Below, in pieces: positions 8,644 to 18,781 of a stretch of DNA of 64,000 nt. This stretch comes from Wohlfahrtiimonas larvae (GTDB taxonomy: Bacteria > Pseudomonadota > Gammaproteobacteria > Cardiobacteriales > Wohlfahrtiimonadaceae). The stretch lies in NCBI RefSeq assembly GCF_039543665.1, contig NZ_BAABKE010000003.1, forward strand, positions 186,001 to 250,000. Direction: 5' to 3'. How positions within the stretch are numbered: position 1 is the stretch's first letter; the number at the start of each line of letters is the position of its first letter. A model generated the notes under the pieces. It worked only from the letters and a program-made list of their open reading frames with translations. It was not told the DNA's origin and did not search any database. The position numbers and the translations under genes were made by a program.

Positions 8644-11600
8644 TTATGATTGTCGAATATTAGCATGCAACTCTTGAACTGAGTAAACATCCATCGCAAA
8701 CATACTTTTCACACCTTCACTCACAGCTTCACCACCTGCCAATGTTGTGTACAGAGGCACACGCAAGTTGATGGAAGTGCGACGAATTGCATGGCTATCC
8801 GCAATTGCTTTTGCATCACTGGAAACAGTATTCACAACCACAGCAATTTCACCATTTTTGATGTAATCTAAAATATGCGGGCGACCTTCTGCCACTTTAT
8901 GAATCTTCTGAACATAGAAACCTAATTCAGATAATTTCTGCGCTGTTCCACCTGTTGCACATAAGCCATAGCCTTGCTCTTGGAAGTTACGCGCCATTGT
9001 TTCCAAGTCTGCTTTATCTTCATCACGCACCGAAATGAATACTTTACCCATTTTTGGAATACGTTCACCTGCACCCATTTGTGCTTTCAAGTAAGCTTCT
9101 GAGAACGTTTTACCAACGCCCATCACTTCACCTGTTGAGCGCATTTCAGGGCCTAAAATTGTATCCACACCTGGAAACTTAATGAATGGGAACACAGCTT
9201 CTTTCACAGAGTAATAATCAGGAATGATCTCTTCATGGAAATCTTGCTCAGCCAAGCTTATACCTGCCATTGCACGCGCTGCAATTTTTGCCAAAGGTGC
9301 GCTTGTTGCTTTACTCACAAATGGTACTGTACGAGATGCACGAGGATTCACCTCTAATACATACACAACACCATCTTGTACAGCAAACTGAACGTTCATT
9401 AAACCAATTACATTCAATGCTTTTGCCATTGCTTTAGTTTGACGACGAATTTCATCTTGAATATCCGCACTCAAAGAATAAGGAGGCAATGAACAACCTG
9501 AGTCACCTGAGTGAACACCTGCTTGTTCAACGTGCTGCATGATACCGCCGATCACAACTTCATTGCCATCTGATACACAGTCAACATCCACTTCGATCGC
9601 ATGGCTTAAATAGAAATCTAATAATACAGGGCTATCTTCTGAAACTTGAACAGCTTCGTTCATATAACGGCGCAATTCATCATCAGAATAAACGATCTGC
9701 ATCGCACGGCCACCCAATACATAAGAAGGACGCACAACCAATGGATAACCAATTTCATTCGCCAATACAATTGCATCAGTTTCGTTACGCGCTGTACGAT
9801 TTGGCGGTTGTTTTAAACCTAAATCGTTCAACACTTTTTGGAAACGTTCACGATCTTCTGCCGCATCAATACTATCTGCTGATGTACCAATGATGTTCAC
9901 GCCATTTTCAACCAAAGCATTCGCTAATTTCAAAGGTGTTTGACCACCGTAATGTACGATCACGCCATAAGGATTTTCAACGCGTACGATTTCTAGCACA
10001 TCTTCCAATGTTAACGGCTCGAAATATAAACGATCTGATGTATCAAAGTCCGTTGAAACAGTTTCAGGGTTACAGTTCACCATGATTGTTTCAAAGCCTG
10101 ATTCACGAAGCGCCAATGATGCATGAACACAACAATAATCGAACTCGATCCCTTGGCCAATACGGTTAGGCCCGCCACCCAAGATCATGATTTTCTTTTT
10201 ATTAGTCGGCATTGCTTCACACTCTTCTTCATACGTTGAATAGAGGTAAGCAGTATCCGTGTTAAATTCAGCCGCACACGTATCTACGCGCTTATAAACC
10301 GGGTGCAATTTCAAAGCATAACGTGCTTCACGTACCGCTTGCTCTTTAACATTCAACAACTGTGCAATGCGCTTATCAGAGAAGCCTTTACGCTTCAAAC
10401 GGCGGAATGTAGCAAAATCTAGATCTTGTAAAGAGCCTGCTGCAATCGATTTTTCTTCGCTCACTAAATCTTCGATTTGCATCATAAACCAAGGATCAAT
10501 CGCAGAGATATCAAAGACTTCAGCTTGCGTCATTCCAATACGGAAAGCATCAGCCACATACAAAATACGTTCAGGGCCTGGATTACCTAATTCGCGTTGA
10601 ATTACAGCTTTATCAGTCGTGCGCGTATCAAAACCACATAAACCTGTTTCTAAACCACGCAATGCTTTTTGCATTGATTCTTGCAGAGTACGACCCATCG
10701 CCATCACTTCACCCACAGATTTCATCTGCGTTGTTAAGCGATCATCCGCTTCTGGGAATTTTTCAAATGCAAAACGCGGAATTTTTGTCACAACATAGTC
10801 AATTGAAGGTTCAAACGATGCGGGTGTTTTGCCACCTGTAATGTCATTTTGTAGCTCATTCAATGTGTAACCAATCGCCAATTTTGCAGCAATTTTAGCA
10901 ATTGGGAAACCTGTTGCTTTTGATGCCAATGCTGATGAACGAGAAACACGTGGATTCATTTCGATCACGATCATGTCACCATTCACAGGATTCACTGCAA
11001 ACTGAACGTTAGAGCCGCCTGTATCTACACCAATTTCACGAAGAACAGCCAAGCTTGCATTACGCATGATTTGGTATTCTTTATCCGTCAATGTTTGTGC
11101 AGGCGCGACAGTAATTGAATCGCCCGTGTGAACACCCATTGGGTCAAAGTTTTCAATAGAACAGATGATGATTGCGTTGTCTGATTTATCACGCACCACT
11201 TCCATTTCATACTCTTTCCAACCCAAAACTGATTGCTCAATCAATAATTCATGGGTGGGTGATGCATCAAAACCACGATCACAAATCGTTAAAAATTCTT
11301 CTTTGTTATAAGCAATACCACCGCCTGAACCACCCATTGTGAATGATGGGCGAATCAACGTTGGGAAGCCAACTTTCATCTGTGCTGCCAATGCTTCATT
11401 CATGCTGTGGCAAACATAAGATTCTGGACATTTTAAACCGATTTTTTCCATCGCTTCTTTAAAACGGCCACGATCTTCAGCTTTATCGATCGCATCTTCT
11501 GTTGCGCCGATCAATTCAACATTATATTTCGCTAATACACCATTGCGGCTTAAATCCAGTGCACAGTTCAATGCAGTTTGACCGCCCATTGTTGGTAAAA

Positions 11601-11856
11601 TTGCATCAGGGCGTTCTTTTTTGATGATTTTTTCAACTGTCTGCCATGTGATTGGCTCGATGTAAGTCACATCCGCCATTTCAGGATCTGTCATGATGGT
11701 CGCAGGATTCGAGTTCACTAAGATTACTCTAAAACCTTCTTCACGCAATGCTTTACAAGCTTGAGCACCAGAATAATCAAATTCACATGCTTGGCCAATC
11801 ACAATTGGGCCTGCACCAATGATTAAAATGGATTTTAAATCTGTACGTTTTGGCAT
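8644..11856 (-). CDS. carB: Carbamoyl-phosphate synthase large subunit
   Basis: Makes carbamoyl phosphate from bicarbonate, two ATP and ammonia delivered by CarA, feeding arginine and pyrimidine synthesis. Its 1070 residues match the normal length. Two ATP-grasp halves are visible (about 1-400 and 550-935), each with its own ATP-grasp metal motif (VIEMNPRVSRSS, VLEVNPRASRT). A C-terminal methylglyoxal-synthase-like regulatory domain follows. AGGAGG lies before the ATG, 9 bases after carA. Confidence 0.98.
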   Translation of the reverse strand: MPKRTDLKSILIIGAGPIVIGQACEFDYSGAQACKALREEGFRVILVNSNPATIMTDPEMADVTYIEPITWQTVEKIIKKERPDAILPTMGGQTALNCALDLSRNGVLAKYNVELIGATEDAIDKAEDRGRFKEAMEKIGLKCPESYVCHSMNEALAAQMKVGFPTLIRPSFTMGGSGGGIAYNKEEFLTICDRGFDASPTHELLIEQSVLGWKEYEMEVVRDKSDNAIIICSIENFDPMGVHTGDSITVAPAQTLTDKEYQIMRNASLAVLREIGVDTGGSNVQFAVNPVNGDMIVIEMNPRVSRSSALASKATGFPIAKIAAKLAIGYTLNELQNDITGGKTPASFEPSIDYVVTKIPRFAFEKFPEADDRLTTQMKSVGEVMAMGRTLQESMQKALRGLETGLCGFDTRTTDKAVIQRELGNPGPERILYVADAFRIGMTQAEVFDISAIDPWFMMQIEDLVSEEKSIAAGSLQDLDFATFRRLKRKGFSDKRIAQLLNVKEQAVREARYALKLHPVYKRVDTCAAEFNTDTAYLYSTYEEECEAMPTNKKKIMILGGGPNRIGQGIEFDYCCVHASLALRESGFETIMVNCNPETVSTDFDTSDRLYFEPLTLEDVLEIVRVENPYGVIVHYGGQTPLKLANALVENGVNIIGTSADSIDAAEDRERFQKVLNDLGLKQPPNRTARNETDAIVLANEIGYPLVVRPSYVLGGRAMQIVYSDDELRRYMNEAVQVSEDSPVLLDFYLSHAIEVDVDCVSDGNEVVIGGIMQHVEQAGVHSGDSGCSLPPYSLSADIQDEIRRQTKAMAKALNVIGLMNVQFAVQDGVVYVLEVNPRASRTVPFVSKATSAPLAKIAARAMAGISLAEQDFHEEIIPDYYSVKEAVFPFIKFPGVDTILGPEMRSTGEVMGVGKTFSEAYLKAQMGAGERIPKMGKVFISVRDEDKADLETMARNFQEQGYGLCATGGTAQKLSELGFYVQKIHKVAEGRPHILDYIKNGEIAVVVNTVSSDAKAIADSHAIRRTSINLRVPLYTTLAGGEAVSEGVKSMFAMDVYSVQELHANIRQS

Positions 11857-11865
11857 GATATCCTC

Positions 11866-12990
11866 CTATTTAGCTTGCATGCTGTTGATGAATTGGTCGA
11901 ATAAATAAGCCACATCATTAGGGCCTGCACTTGCTTCAGGATGACCTTGGAAAGAAAATGCTACTTGATCTTTCAAACTGATGCCTTGCACTGATTGATC
12001 AAACAATGATCTATGTGTTACTTCTACATTGTTTGGCAAACTTGATTCATTGATCTGAAAACCATGGTTTTGCGTTGTGATCACAACTTTGCCTGTAGCT
12101 AAATCTTGCACTGGATGGTTTGCACCATGATGGCCAAACGTCATTTTTTCAGTTTTAGCACCCACAGCCAAACCTAACAATTGATGACCTAAACAGATAC
12201 CAAATATTGGTTTTTTCGTTGCTAAAATCTCTTGAATTGCTTTGATTGCGTAATCACATGGTTCAGGATCTCCCGGGCCATTGGATAAAAATACGCCATC
12301 TGGATTCATCGCTAAAACTTCGCTTGCTGGTGTTTGTGCTGGCACAACTGTTAAGCGGCAACCACGTTCAGCGAGCATTCTTAAAATATTGCGCTTTACA
12401 CCAAAGTCATAAGCTACAACGTGTAAAGGCTGCTGAATGCCTTCTTTAAAACCTTCACCTAAATGCCATTCACCTTGCGTCCATTCGTATGCTTTTTCAC
12501 ACGTGACTTCTTTCGCTAAATCCAAGCCTGCCATGCTGCCAAATGCAATTGCATCCGCTTGTGCTTTAGCAATATCTACGTTATCACCAGTGATGATGCA
12601 ACCTGCTTGCGAACCTTTTTCACGTAAAATTCTTGTTAATCTACGCGTATCAATGTCAGCTATTGCCACCACATTGTGGCGCTTTAGATAATCACCTAAA
12701 CTTTCAGTACTTCGGAAATTGCTAGCAAGCAATGGCAAATCACGGATAATTAAACCTGCTGCATAAACAGAATTGGATTCTTCATCTTCTCCATTGGTGC
12801 CTGTGTTGCCAATATGAGGATATGTTAATGTAATTATTTGTTTTGCATAGGATGGATCTGTCAAAATCTCTTGGTAGCCAGTCATTGAAGTGTTAAATAC
12901 TACTTCACCGACCGTTTGTCCTTCTGCGCCGATGGCAGTGCCTTCAAACACACTTCCATCTGCTAAAACTAATACTGCTGGCATTGTCAT
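11866..12990 (-). CDS. carA: Carbamoyl-phosphate synthase small subunit
   Basis: Glutamine amidotransferase subunit that supplies ammonia to CarB. It is 374 residues long, with the class I amidotransferase nucleophile Cys266 in GICLGHQ and the catalytic His in GHPEAS near the C-terminus. The start at 12990 has AGGA about 10 bases upstream. It is the first gene of carAB and is preceded by a leader with an intrinsic terminator, so expression is probably set by attenuation. Confidence 0.98.
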   Translation of the reverse strand: MTMPAVLVLADGSVFEGTAIGAEGQTVGEVVFNTSMTGYQEILTDPSYAKQIITLTYPHIGNTGTNGEDEESNSVYAAGLIIRDLPLLASNFRSTESLGDYLKRHNVVAIADIDTRRLTRILREKGSQAGCIITGDNVDIAKAQADAIAFGSMAGLDLAKEVTCEKAYEWTQGEWHLGEGFKEGIQQPLHVVAYDFGVKRNILRMLAERGCRLTVVPAQTPASEVLAMNPDGVFLSNGPGDPEPCDYAIKAIQEILATKKPIFGICLGHQLLGLAVGAKTEKMTFGHHGANHPVQDLATGKVVITTQNHGFQINESSLPNNVEVTHRSLFDQSVQGISLKDQVAFSFQGHPEASAGPNDVAYLFDQFINSMQAK

Positions 12991-13018
12991 TTCGTCTTTT
13001 TCCTATTAATTTCACTCG

Positions 13019-13096
13019 TCATTTTTTTTGGGCAAAAAAAAACACGTCCCTCTCAGAAGTGAGAGTTTTACGTGCTTTGTGACATAGCTTCTTCAT
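13019..13096 (-). CDS. Possible carAB leader peptide, 25 codons
   Basis: A short open frame (MKKLCHKARKTL...) runs through the leader terminator, reads its T tract as Phe codons, and stops 28 bases before carA. A reading frame that crosses the attenuator is the arrangement known for the E. coli pyrBI leader. Against it, no Shine-Dalgarno site is seen and the predicted transcript start is only about 10 bases upstream. The frame may therefore be chance. Confidence 0.3.
   Translation of the reverse strand: MKKLCHKARKTLTSERDVFFFAQKK
13034..13074 (-). terminator. carA: Intrinsic terminator (attenuator) in the carAB leader
   Basis: Read on the minus strand, ACGTG pairs with CACGT (70-74 with 43-47 of the 13000 block) and TGAGAG with CTCTCA around a 4-base loop. 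Nine T residues then follow. It lies between the carAB promoter and the carA start and is too strong to be read through freely, so it very probably attenuates carAB. Which signal (UTP, arginine or other) relieves it cannot be read. Confidence 0.8.
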
Positions 13097-13112
13097 GTCA
13101 TAGAAGCGAGTT

Positions 13113-13141
13113 ATGATAACGGCTCATTTTAATTTACACAA
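13113..13141 (-). promoter_or_regulatory. carA: carAB sigma-70 promoter
   Basis: On the minus strand, TTGTGT (13136-13141), a 17-base spacer and TATCAT (13113-13118). The transcript would start near 13107, about 115 bases before carA. The -10 is good and the -35 is moderate. Confidence 0.55.
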
Positions 13142-13239
13142 TATTTTTTTATATTTAACATTGATTGATTGAAAAAATCGAACAAATAATCGTACATAAA
13201 AATTGCTATTTATTTCCCATTTTTACAAAGTGTTAAGAT

Positions 13240-13264
13240 AAAAAATGCCCTGAAAAAACAGGGC
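13240..13264 (-). terminator. Terminator of the opp operon
   Basis: GCCCTG (13247-13252) pairs with CAGGGC (13259-13264) around a 6-base loop, with T residues following on the minus strand. It begins 15 bases after the oppF stop codon. Confidence 0.88.
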
Positions 13265-13278
13265 GTTTTTTTTGCAAA

Positions 13279-14268
13279 TTATTTTTCTAATAAACATGCA
13301 ACTTGATGCATTGAATCTTCATTAACGAATTCTAGATTAGGTTTAATTTCACTACATTTTTCCATAACAGACGGACAACGAGTTCTAAAAACACAGCCTG
13401 ACGGAGGATGAATGGGTGAAGGTAAATCACCCATCAAATAAATAATCTGATTATTTTTTGATGCATCAGGATCTGCAATCGGAACCGCACTCATCAACGC
13501 CTTAGTATAAGGATGTCGTGTATTATGATAAACCTCATATTTACTGCCCTCTTCTACAACATTGCCTAAATACATCACCATTACACGATCAGAAATATGC
13601 TTAACAACAGCTAAATCATGGGCAATGAAAATTAATGACAAATCCATCTCTTTTTGTAAACTTTTAAGAAGATTGATTACTTGTGCCTGAATCGAGACAT
13701 CCAATGCAGACACAGGCTCATCACAAATAATTACTTTTGGCTCTAAAATCAAAGCGCGTGCAATACCAATTCGTTGGCATTGTCCCCCTGAAAACTCATG
13801 GGGATAGCGGTTAATTAAATTTGGTAATAATCCAACTTTAGCCATTATGGCTTCTACTCTCCCTTTAATTTCAGCCTTAGATAGGTGCTTATGATGTGTT
13901 TTTAAAGGTTCTGCAATGATATCACCCACCGTCATTCTTGGATTTAAAGATGCCAATGGGTCTTGAAAAATCATCTGCATATCTTTACGAACAATATTCA
14001 TCATTCGCTGATCATTGGGATTGATCTCTTTACCCATCCAAATAATTTTGCCATCTGTAGATGATACTAATCCAATTAAAGCACGCGCCAATGTTGATTT
14101 ACCACAACCAGATTCACCAACAATACCAAGTACTTCGCCCTGTTTTAATTGAAGATTAATACCATTCACTGCCTTCAATTGATGAGGCTTTTCCCAAAAT
14201 TTTTGTTGCCGATCACGCACAGAGAAATATACTTTCAAATCATTCACAACCAATAACTTATTGCTCAT
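13279..14268 (-). CDS. oppF: Oligopeptide ABC transporter ATP-binding protein OppF
   Basis: One of two ATPases powering peptide import, 329 residues. Walker A is GESGCGKST, the signature is SGGQCQRIGIARAL and Walker B ends ICDEPVSALD. The C-terminal oligopeptide-transport extension with CVFRTRCP carries cysteines typical of Opp/Dpp ATPases. It overlaps oppD by 4 bases (ATGA), is the last gene of the opp operon and is followed by a terminator. Confidence 0.95.
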   Translation of the reverse strand: MSNKLLVVNDLKVYFSVRDRQQKFWEKPHQLKAVNGINLQLKQGEVLGIVGESGCGKSTLARALIGLVSSTDGKIIWMGKEINPNDQRMMNIVRKDMQMIFQDPLASLNPRMTVGDIIAEPLKTHHKHLSKAEIKGRVEAIMAKVGLLPNLINRYPHEFSGGQCQRIGIARALILEPKVIICDEPVSALDVSIQAQVINLLKSLQKEMDLSLIFIAHDLAVVKHISDRVMVMYLGNVVEEGSKYEVYHNTRHPYTKALMSAVPIADPDASKNNQIIYLMGDLPSPIHPPSGCVFRTRCPSVMEKCSEIKPNLEFVNEDSMHQVACLLEK

Positions 14269-15242
14269 GCCTTCAATTCCTCTACTTTTCTATAACATGC
14301 ACGCAGTTGATATTCACCAAAATAATCTAATTTTGGTGGTTTTGATAAACATGTTTCAATCGAAAATTCACATCTTGGTACAAATGGGCAGCCTTTCGGT
14401 AAATGTAATAAATTTGGCGGATTTCCAGGAATTGTATGCAATTCTTCCTTAGCATCATCCAAACTTGGAATAGCTTCTAGTAAACCCAACGTATAAGGAT
14501 GCGTTGGTCGATAGAAAATATCCTGCACTGTGCCATATTCCATAGTGCGTCCTGCATACATCACAAGCACTTTGTCACAAACACTCGCAACCACACCTAG
14601 ATCATGCGTAATCATAATAATTGCTGTATTAAATTCATATTTTAATTCATTTAATAATCCCATGATTTGAGCTTGCACAGTGACATCGAGCGCAGTTGTG
14701 GGCTCATCAGCAATCAATAACTTTGGCTGACACAATAAAGCCATTGCAATCATTACACGTTGACGCATACCACCTGAAAATTCATGAGGATACATGCCCA
14801 TCCTTTTCCTAGATTCTGGCATTTTAACTGCATCCAACATCCGTACAGATTCATTGAAAGCCTCAGATTTCGATAAACCCTTGTGATATTTCAGCACCTC
14901 CATCAACTGCTCGCCCACTTTCATGTAAGGATTTAGTGATGTCATTGGATCTTGGAAGATCATGGCAATTTCTTCGGCACGAATTTTATTTAGCGCTTTC
15001 TCTTTTAAGCCCAATAATTCTCGATCATTCAATAATGCTGAGCCTGATGTTTGCCCATTTTTAGCCAATAATCCCATCAATGCAAAAGCTGTTTGTGATT
15101 TGCCTGAACCTGATTCTCCAACAATCCCCAATGTTTCTCCAACATTTAAAGAAAAGTTGAGTTCGTTCACCGCAGTCACAAAACCTTCAGGTGTTTTAAA
15201 TTGTACGGATAAATCTTTGACCGTTAATAGCCTCTTCAACAT
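14265..15242 (-). CDS. oppD: Oligopeptide ABC transporter ATP-binding protein OppD
   Basis: Second ATPase of the peptide importer, about 325 residues. Walker A is GESGSGKSQ and the signature is SGGMRQRVMIAMAL; Walker B ends LIADEPTTALD. The C-terminal extension holds CPFVPRCEF. Two ATGs are adjacent at 15245 and 15242; the second is preferred because AGGAGG would be only one base from the first. It lies directly after oppC. Confidence 0.95.
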   Translation of the reverse strand: MLKRLLTVKDLSVQFKTPEGFVTAVNELNFSLNVGETLGIVGESGSGKSQTAFALMGLLAKNGQTSGSALLNDRELLGLKEKALNKIRAEEIAMIFQDPMTSLNPYMKVGEQLMEVLKYHKGLSKSEAFNESVRMLDAVKMPESRKRMGMYPHEFSGGMRQRVMIAMALLCQPKLLIADEPTTALDVTVQAQIMGLLNELKYEFNTAIIMITHDLGVVASVCDKVLVMYAGRTMEYGTVQDIFYRPTHPYTLGLLEAIPSLDDAKEELHTIPGNPPNLLHLPKGCPFVPRCEFSIETCLSKPPKLDYFGEYQLRACYRKVEELKA

Positions 15243-15250
15243 CATTCCTC

Positions 15251-16159
15251 CTAACGATCTTTCGGATCAAGCGCATCACGCAAACCATCACCAATAAAGT
15301 TAAAGCAAAAGAGTGTAATTGTGAGATAAGCCGCAGGGAAAATCAGTAGCCATGGAGCAACTTCCATGGATTTTGCACCATCATTCAATAATGATCCCCA
15401 ACTACTCATTGGCTCTTGCACACCCAAACCTAGGAAGCTCAAAAAGGATTCAAATAAAATCATATTAGGTACTAATAAAGATGCATAAACCACCACAACA
15501 CCCAAAACATTTGGCACAATATGACGAAACACAATCGCCCAAGTTGGTACACCATAAACTTTTGCAGCCTCTATAAATTCTTGATTTTTTAAACTTAAAG
15601 TCTGCCCACGCACAATTCTAGCCATATCAAGCCAGGAAACCATACCGATGGCTAAAAAGATTAAAAAAAGGTTTTGCCCAAAAAAAGTCACCAATAGAAT
15701 CACAAAGAAGGTAAAAGGAAATGAATTTAATATTTCCAAAGCCCGCATCATAATTGAATCAATTTTGCCACCTAAATAGCCTGAAACAGATCCATACAAA
15801 GTTCCCATTAAAACAGCCACTAATGCTGCTGAAATTCCTACCAATAATGAAATTCTACCGCCAACAGCGACGCGAACAAAAATATCTCGACCATTGGAAT
15901 CTGTGCCAAAATAATGTCCTTCCTCTATTTCAGGCGGACTCGACATCATTCCCCAATCGGTGTGATCATAACTGTATTCAGATAAAGACGGTGCAATACT
16001 CACAAATATTGCAATTAAACTTAGAATGAACAGACTAGCAACTGCAGCCTTATTATTAATAAATCGCCTCAGAGCATCTTGCCACAAGCTACGTCCTTTG
16101 ATTTCTAAATTGTCAGCCATCTCAACCATAGCTTGATTCTGTACTGTTGTTAATTTCAT
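15251..16159 (-). CDS. oppC: Oligopeptide ABC transporter permease OppC
   Basis: Membrane permease of 302 residues forming the translocation pore with OppB. It has an N-terminal OppC-type segment and about six membrane helices. The EAA loop around EAAKVYGVPTWAIVFRHIVPN contacts the ATPases. AAGGAG lies before the ATG. It sits between oppB and oppD with short gaps, as in typical opp operons. Confidence 0.94.
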   Translation of the reverse strand: MKLTTVQNQAMVEMADNLEIKGRSLWQDALRRFINNKAAVASLFILSLIAIFVSIAPSLSEYSYDHTDWGMMSSPPEIEEGHYFGTDSNGRDIFVRVAVGGRISLLVGISAALVAVLMGTLYGSVSGYLGGKIDSIMMRALEILNSFPFTFFVILLVTFFGQNLFLIFLAIGMVSWLDMARIVRGQTLSLKNQEFIEAAKVYGVPTWAIVFRHIVPNVLGVVVVYASLLVPNMILFESFLSFLGLGVQEPMSSWGSLLNDGAKSMEVAPWLLIFPAAYLTITLFCFNFIGDGLRDALDPKDR

Positions 16160-16168
16160 CTTTACTCC

Positions 16169-17089
16169 TTAATAACGAATCTTAGGATCTAAGACGGCGT
16201 ATAAAATATCAACAATAGCATTGAATACAATCGTTAATGTGCCTACTAAAATTGTGACACTTAACACAGTAGAATAATCTCGATTCAACGCACCATCTAC
16301 AAACAATGTACCGATACCAGGCAGGCCAAAAATTGATTCAATGACTAAAGAACCTGTGACAATACCAACAAAGGCAGGTCCTAAATATGAAATAACAGGC
16401 AACAAAGCAGGTCTCAGAGCATGTTTCCAAACAATGGCTCGAAGTGGTAATCCTTTCGAGCGTGCTGTTCTAATAAAGTTAGAATGTAAGACCTCGATCA
16501 TTGAGCTACGCGTAATCCTTGCTATACTCGCAATATAAGAAAGAGATAAAGCTAACATCGGTAGAATCATATTTTGCCATTGCCCTCCTTTCCACCCGCC
16601 TGCAGGTAGCCATTGCAATGTAATTGCAAAAATTAAAACCAAAATAGGGGCAATAACAAAACTCGGAATTACAACACCTGTCATTGCAAAACTCATAACT
16701 AAATAATCCCACCAACTATTTTGCTTCAAGGCTGCAAATATCCCCACAATCACACCCATTATCAGAGCAAAAATAAAAGAAATAATGCCAAGCTTAGCTG
16801 ATGTTGGTAAATGAGTTGCAACTAGATCATTAACCGAATGATCACGATATCGAAAAGAAGGCCCAAAATCTCCCTTCATCAACTGTTTTAGATAATCAAA
16901 ATACTGCTCATAAAGCGGTGCATTTAAATTATATTTAGCCTCTATATTTGCCAAAACTTCTGGTGGCAACATACGATCTCCAGTAAATGGGCTTCCGGGT
17001 GCTAAACGCATCATAAAAAATGAAATAGTAATCAAAATCAGCAGTGTTGGAATAGCTTCCAATACACGCCGAAAAATAAAGCGCATCAT
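16169..17089 (-). CDS. oppB: Oligopeptide ABC transporter permease OppB
   Basis: Permease partner of OppC, 306 residues. The start MMRFIFRRVLEAIPTLLILI is typical of OppB/DppB. The EAA loop lies around RTARSKGLPLRAIVWKHALR, and the ending VDILYAVLDPKIRY is characteristic. It is 32 bases downstream of the second binding-protein gene and 9 bases before oppC. Confidence 0.95.
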   Translation of the reverse strand: MMRFIFRRVLEAIPTLLILITISFFMMRLAPGSPFTGDRMLPPEVLANIEAKYNLNAPLYEQYFDYLKQLMKGDFGPSFRYRDHSVNDLVATHLPTSAKLGIISFIFALIMGVIVGIFAALKQNSWWDYLVMSFAMTGVVIPSFVIAPILVLIFAITLQWLPAGGWKGGQWQNMILPMLALSLSYIASIARITRSSMIEVLHSNFIRTARSKGLPLRAIVWKHALRPALLPVISYLGPAFVGIVTGSLVIESIFGLPGIGTLFVDGALNRDYSTVLSVTILVGTLTIVFNAIVDILYAVLDPKIRY

Positions 17090-17121
17090 AAACTTAAACC
17101 TTTAAAGCCATATGGACTTAA

Positions 17122-18759
17122 TTAATCTTTAATGTATAAATCTTTTGTATAGTAATAGCCCAACTGATTCTTTCCAGTGTAACCACCTACATGCGGTTTG
17201 ACTAAGCGTAAATTAGCATAATAAAAAATAGGGATAATCACAGAATCACGATCCAAAATCTTTTCTGCTTCTTGATAAAATACAGCCCGTGCATCTTCAG
17301 ACGAATAATCCAAAGCGCTATTTAAAACTTCATCAAATTCTGCATTTTTATAATGCACTGTATTGACACTGCTATTCGATAACATCATATTCAAAAAGGA
17401 TGTGGGTTCATTATAATCTGCACACCACGATGCTCTCACAACATCATAATCACCGACCCTTCGACTATCGGCATAGGTTTTCCATTCACGATTATCCAAT
17501 TTAAATTGCACGCCAAGATTTTGTTTCAGCATAGAGCTTGAAGCAATCGCGATTTTCTTATGTAAATCTGAAGTGTTATATAAAAACTGAATGGTTAAGG
17601 GATTCTTTTCATCATAACCTGCTTCTTTTAATAATGCTTTTGCCTTCGCAATGCGCTCTGCCATCGGCATATTGAACCATTCTGGTACATCTAACGCAGC
17701 ACCATTTTCTCGAATGCCATCAATATAAGGCGGCGTAAAACTATAAGCAGGCTGGTCACCCTGCGCTTTGACAATATTGGTGATCAATTTTTGATCATAT
17801 GCTAGTTTCAATGCTTCACGTACTCGACGATCTGTAAAGGGTGCTCGGCTATTATTGATGCCATAATAGTATGTACATAAATACGGCGTAATTTTCATCT
17901 CATCAGGAATCTCCGATTTGAGCTTTTTGAATTGCTCAATTGGTATGCTTGCTGTGATGTCAATTTCACCTGCACGATAACGTTGCGCTTCCGTGATTTC
18001 AGAACTAATCGGTAAAAATGTTACCTCATCAATTACTGTATTGGCATTATCCCAATAATGGGGATTGCGTTCTAACACAATACGTTCATTCACCTGCCAT
18101 TGTTTTAATTGATATGCACCATTCCCCACAAATTTACCAACTTGTGTCCAATGATTAGGATTAGCCTCAATCACTTTTTGAGGAACAGGAACCATCGCAG
18201 TATGAGCCAATAATTTTGGTAAATATGGCACAGCTTCCGACAAAATAATTTCTAATGTCAAATCATCCAATGCCTTGACTCCCAACTCACTTACTGATTG
18301 TTCACCTCGGATGATCTCATCAATGTTCGCAAATTTACCATATTGCAAATAGCTTTCATAAGGTGATCCTGTTGCTGGATCAGCTAAGCGTTTCCAAGCA
18401 TATTCAAAATCATAAGCTGTTAATGGATCACCATTTGACCAAACTAAATTAGGTTTAAGTTTAAATTGCCAATATTTTTGATCTTCTGTTTGCCAAGATT
18501 CTGCGACTCTTGCTTCCATTTCTCCATTATCATTGATAATAATAAGCCCTTCAAATAGATCTCGTGCTAAATGTGATTCCGCAACGCCTTCTATTTTATG
18601 AGGATCCAATGATTGCGGTTCTGTACCATTATTTCTAATCAGAACTTGTTTGCTTGCTAGCTTTGTACCTTTAGGAACTTCTGCTGTATAAGCAATATTT
18701 AAACCATTAATCGCCCCAAACAAAACGCCTAATACCAAGATCAGCCTTTTCTGATTCAT
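17122..18759 (-). CDS. oppA: Oligopeptide-binding protein OppA, second copy
   Basis: Periplasmic peptide-binding protein of 545 residues (SBP family 5). A signal peptide ends around LNIAYTAEVP, and the family segment EPQSLDPHKIEGVAES follows. It is closely related to the preceding gene and lies 22 bases after it. GAGG precedes the start. The two copies may bind different peptides or sizes. One could act in murein-peptide uptake, as E. coli MppA does, but this is speculative. Confidence 0.92.
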   Translation of the reverse strand: MNQKRLILVLGVLFGAINGLNIAYTAEVPKGTKLASKQVLIRNNGTEPQSLDPHKIEGVAESHLARDLFEGLIIINDNGEMEARVAESWQTEDQKYWQFKLKPNLVWSNGDPLTAYDFEYAWKRLADPATGSPYESYLQYGKFANIDEIIRGEQSVSELGVKALDDLTLEIILSEAVPYLPKLLAHTAMVPVPQKVIEANPNHWTQVGKFVGNGAYQLKQWQVNERIVLERNPHYWDNANTVIDEVTFLPISSEITEAQRYRAGEIDITASIPIEQFKKLKSEIPDEMKITPYLCTYYYGINNSRAPFTDRRVREALKLAYDQKLITNIVKAQGDQPAYSFTPPYIDGIRENGAALDVPEWFNMPMAERIAKAKALLKEAGYDEKNPLTIQFLYNTSDLHKKIAIASSSMLKQNLGVQFKLDNREWKTYADSRRVGDYDVVRASWCADYNEPTSFLNMMLSNSSVNTVHYKNAEFDEVLNSALDYSSEDARAVFYQEAEKILDRDSVIIPIFYYANLRLVKPHVGGYTGKNQLGYYYTKDLYIKD

Positions 18760-18781
18760 TATTGTAACCTCACACTAATGA

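Noticed and set aside
13098..13127. A nine-codon frame (MSRYHNSLL) upstream of the carAB attenuator
   Set aside because: It overlaps the predicted -10 element, so it would not be fully transcribed from that promoter, and it has no ribosome site.
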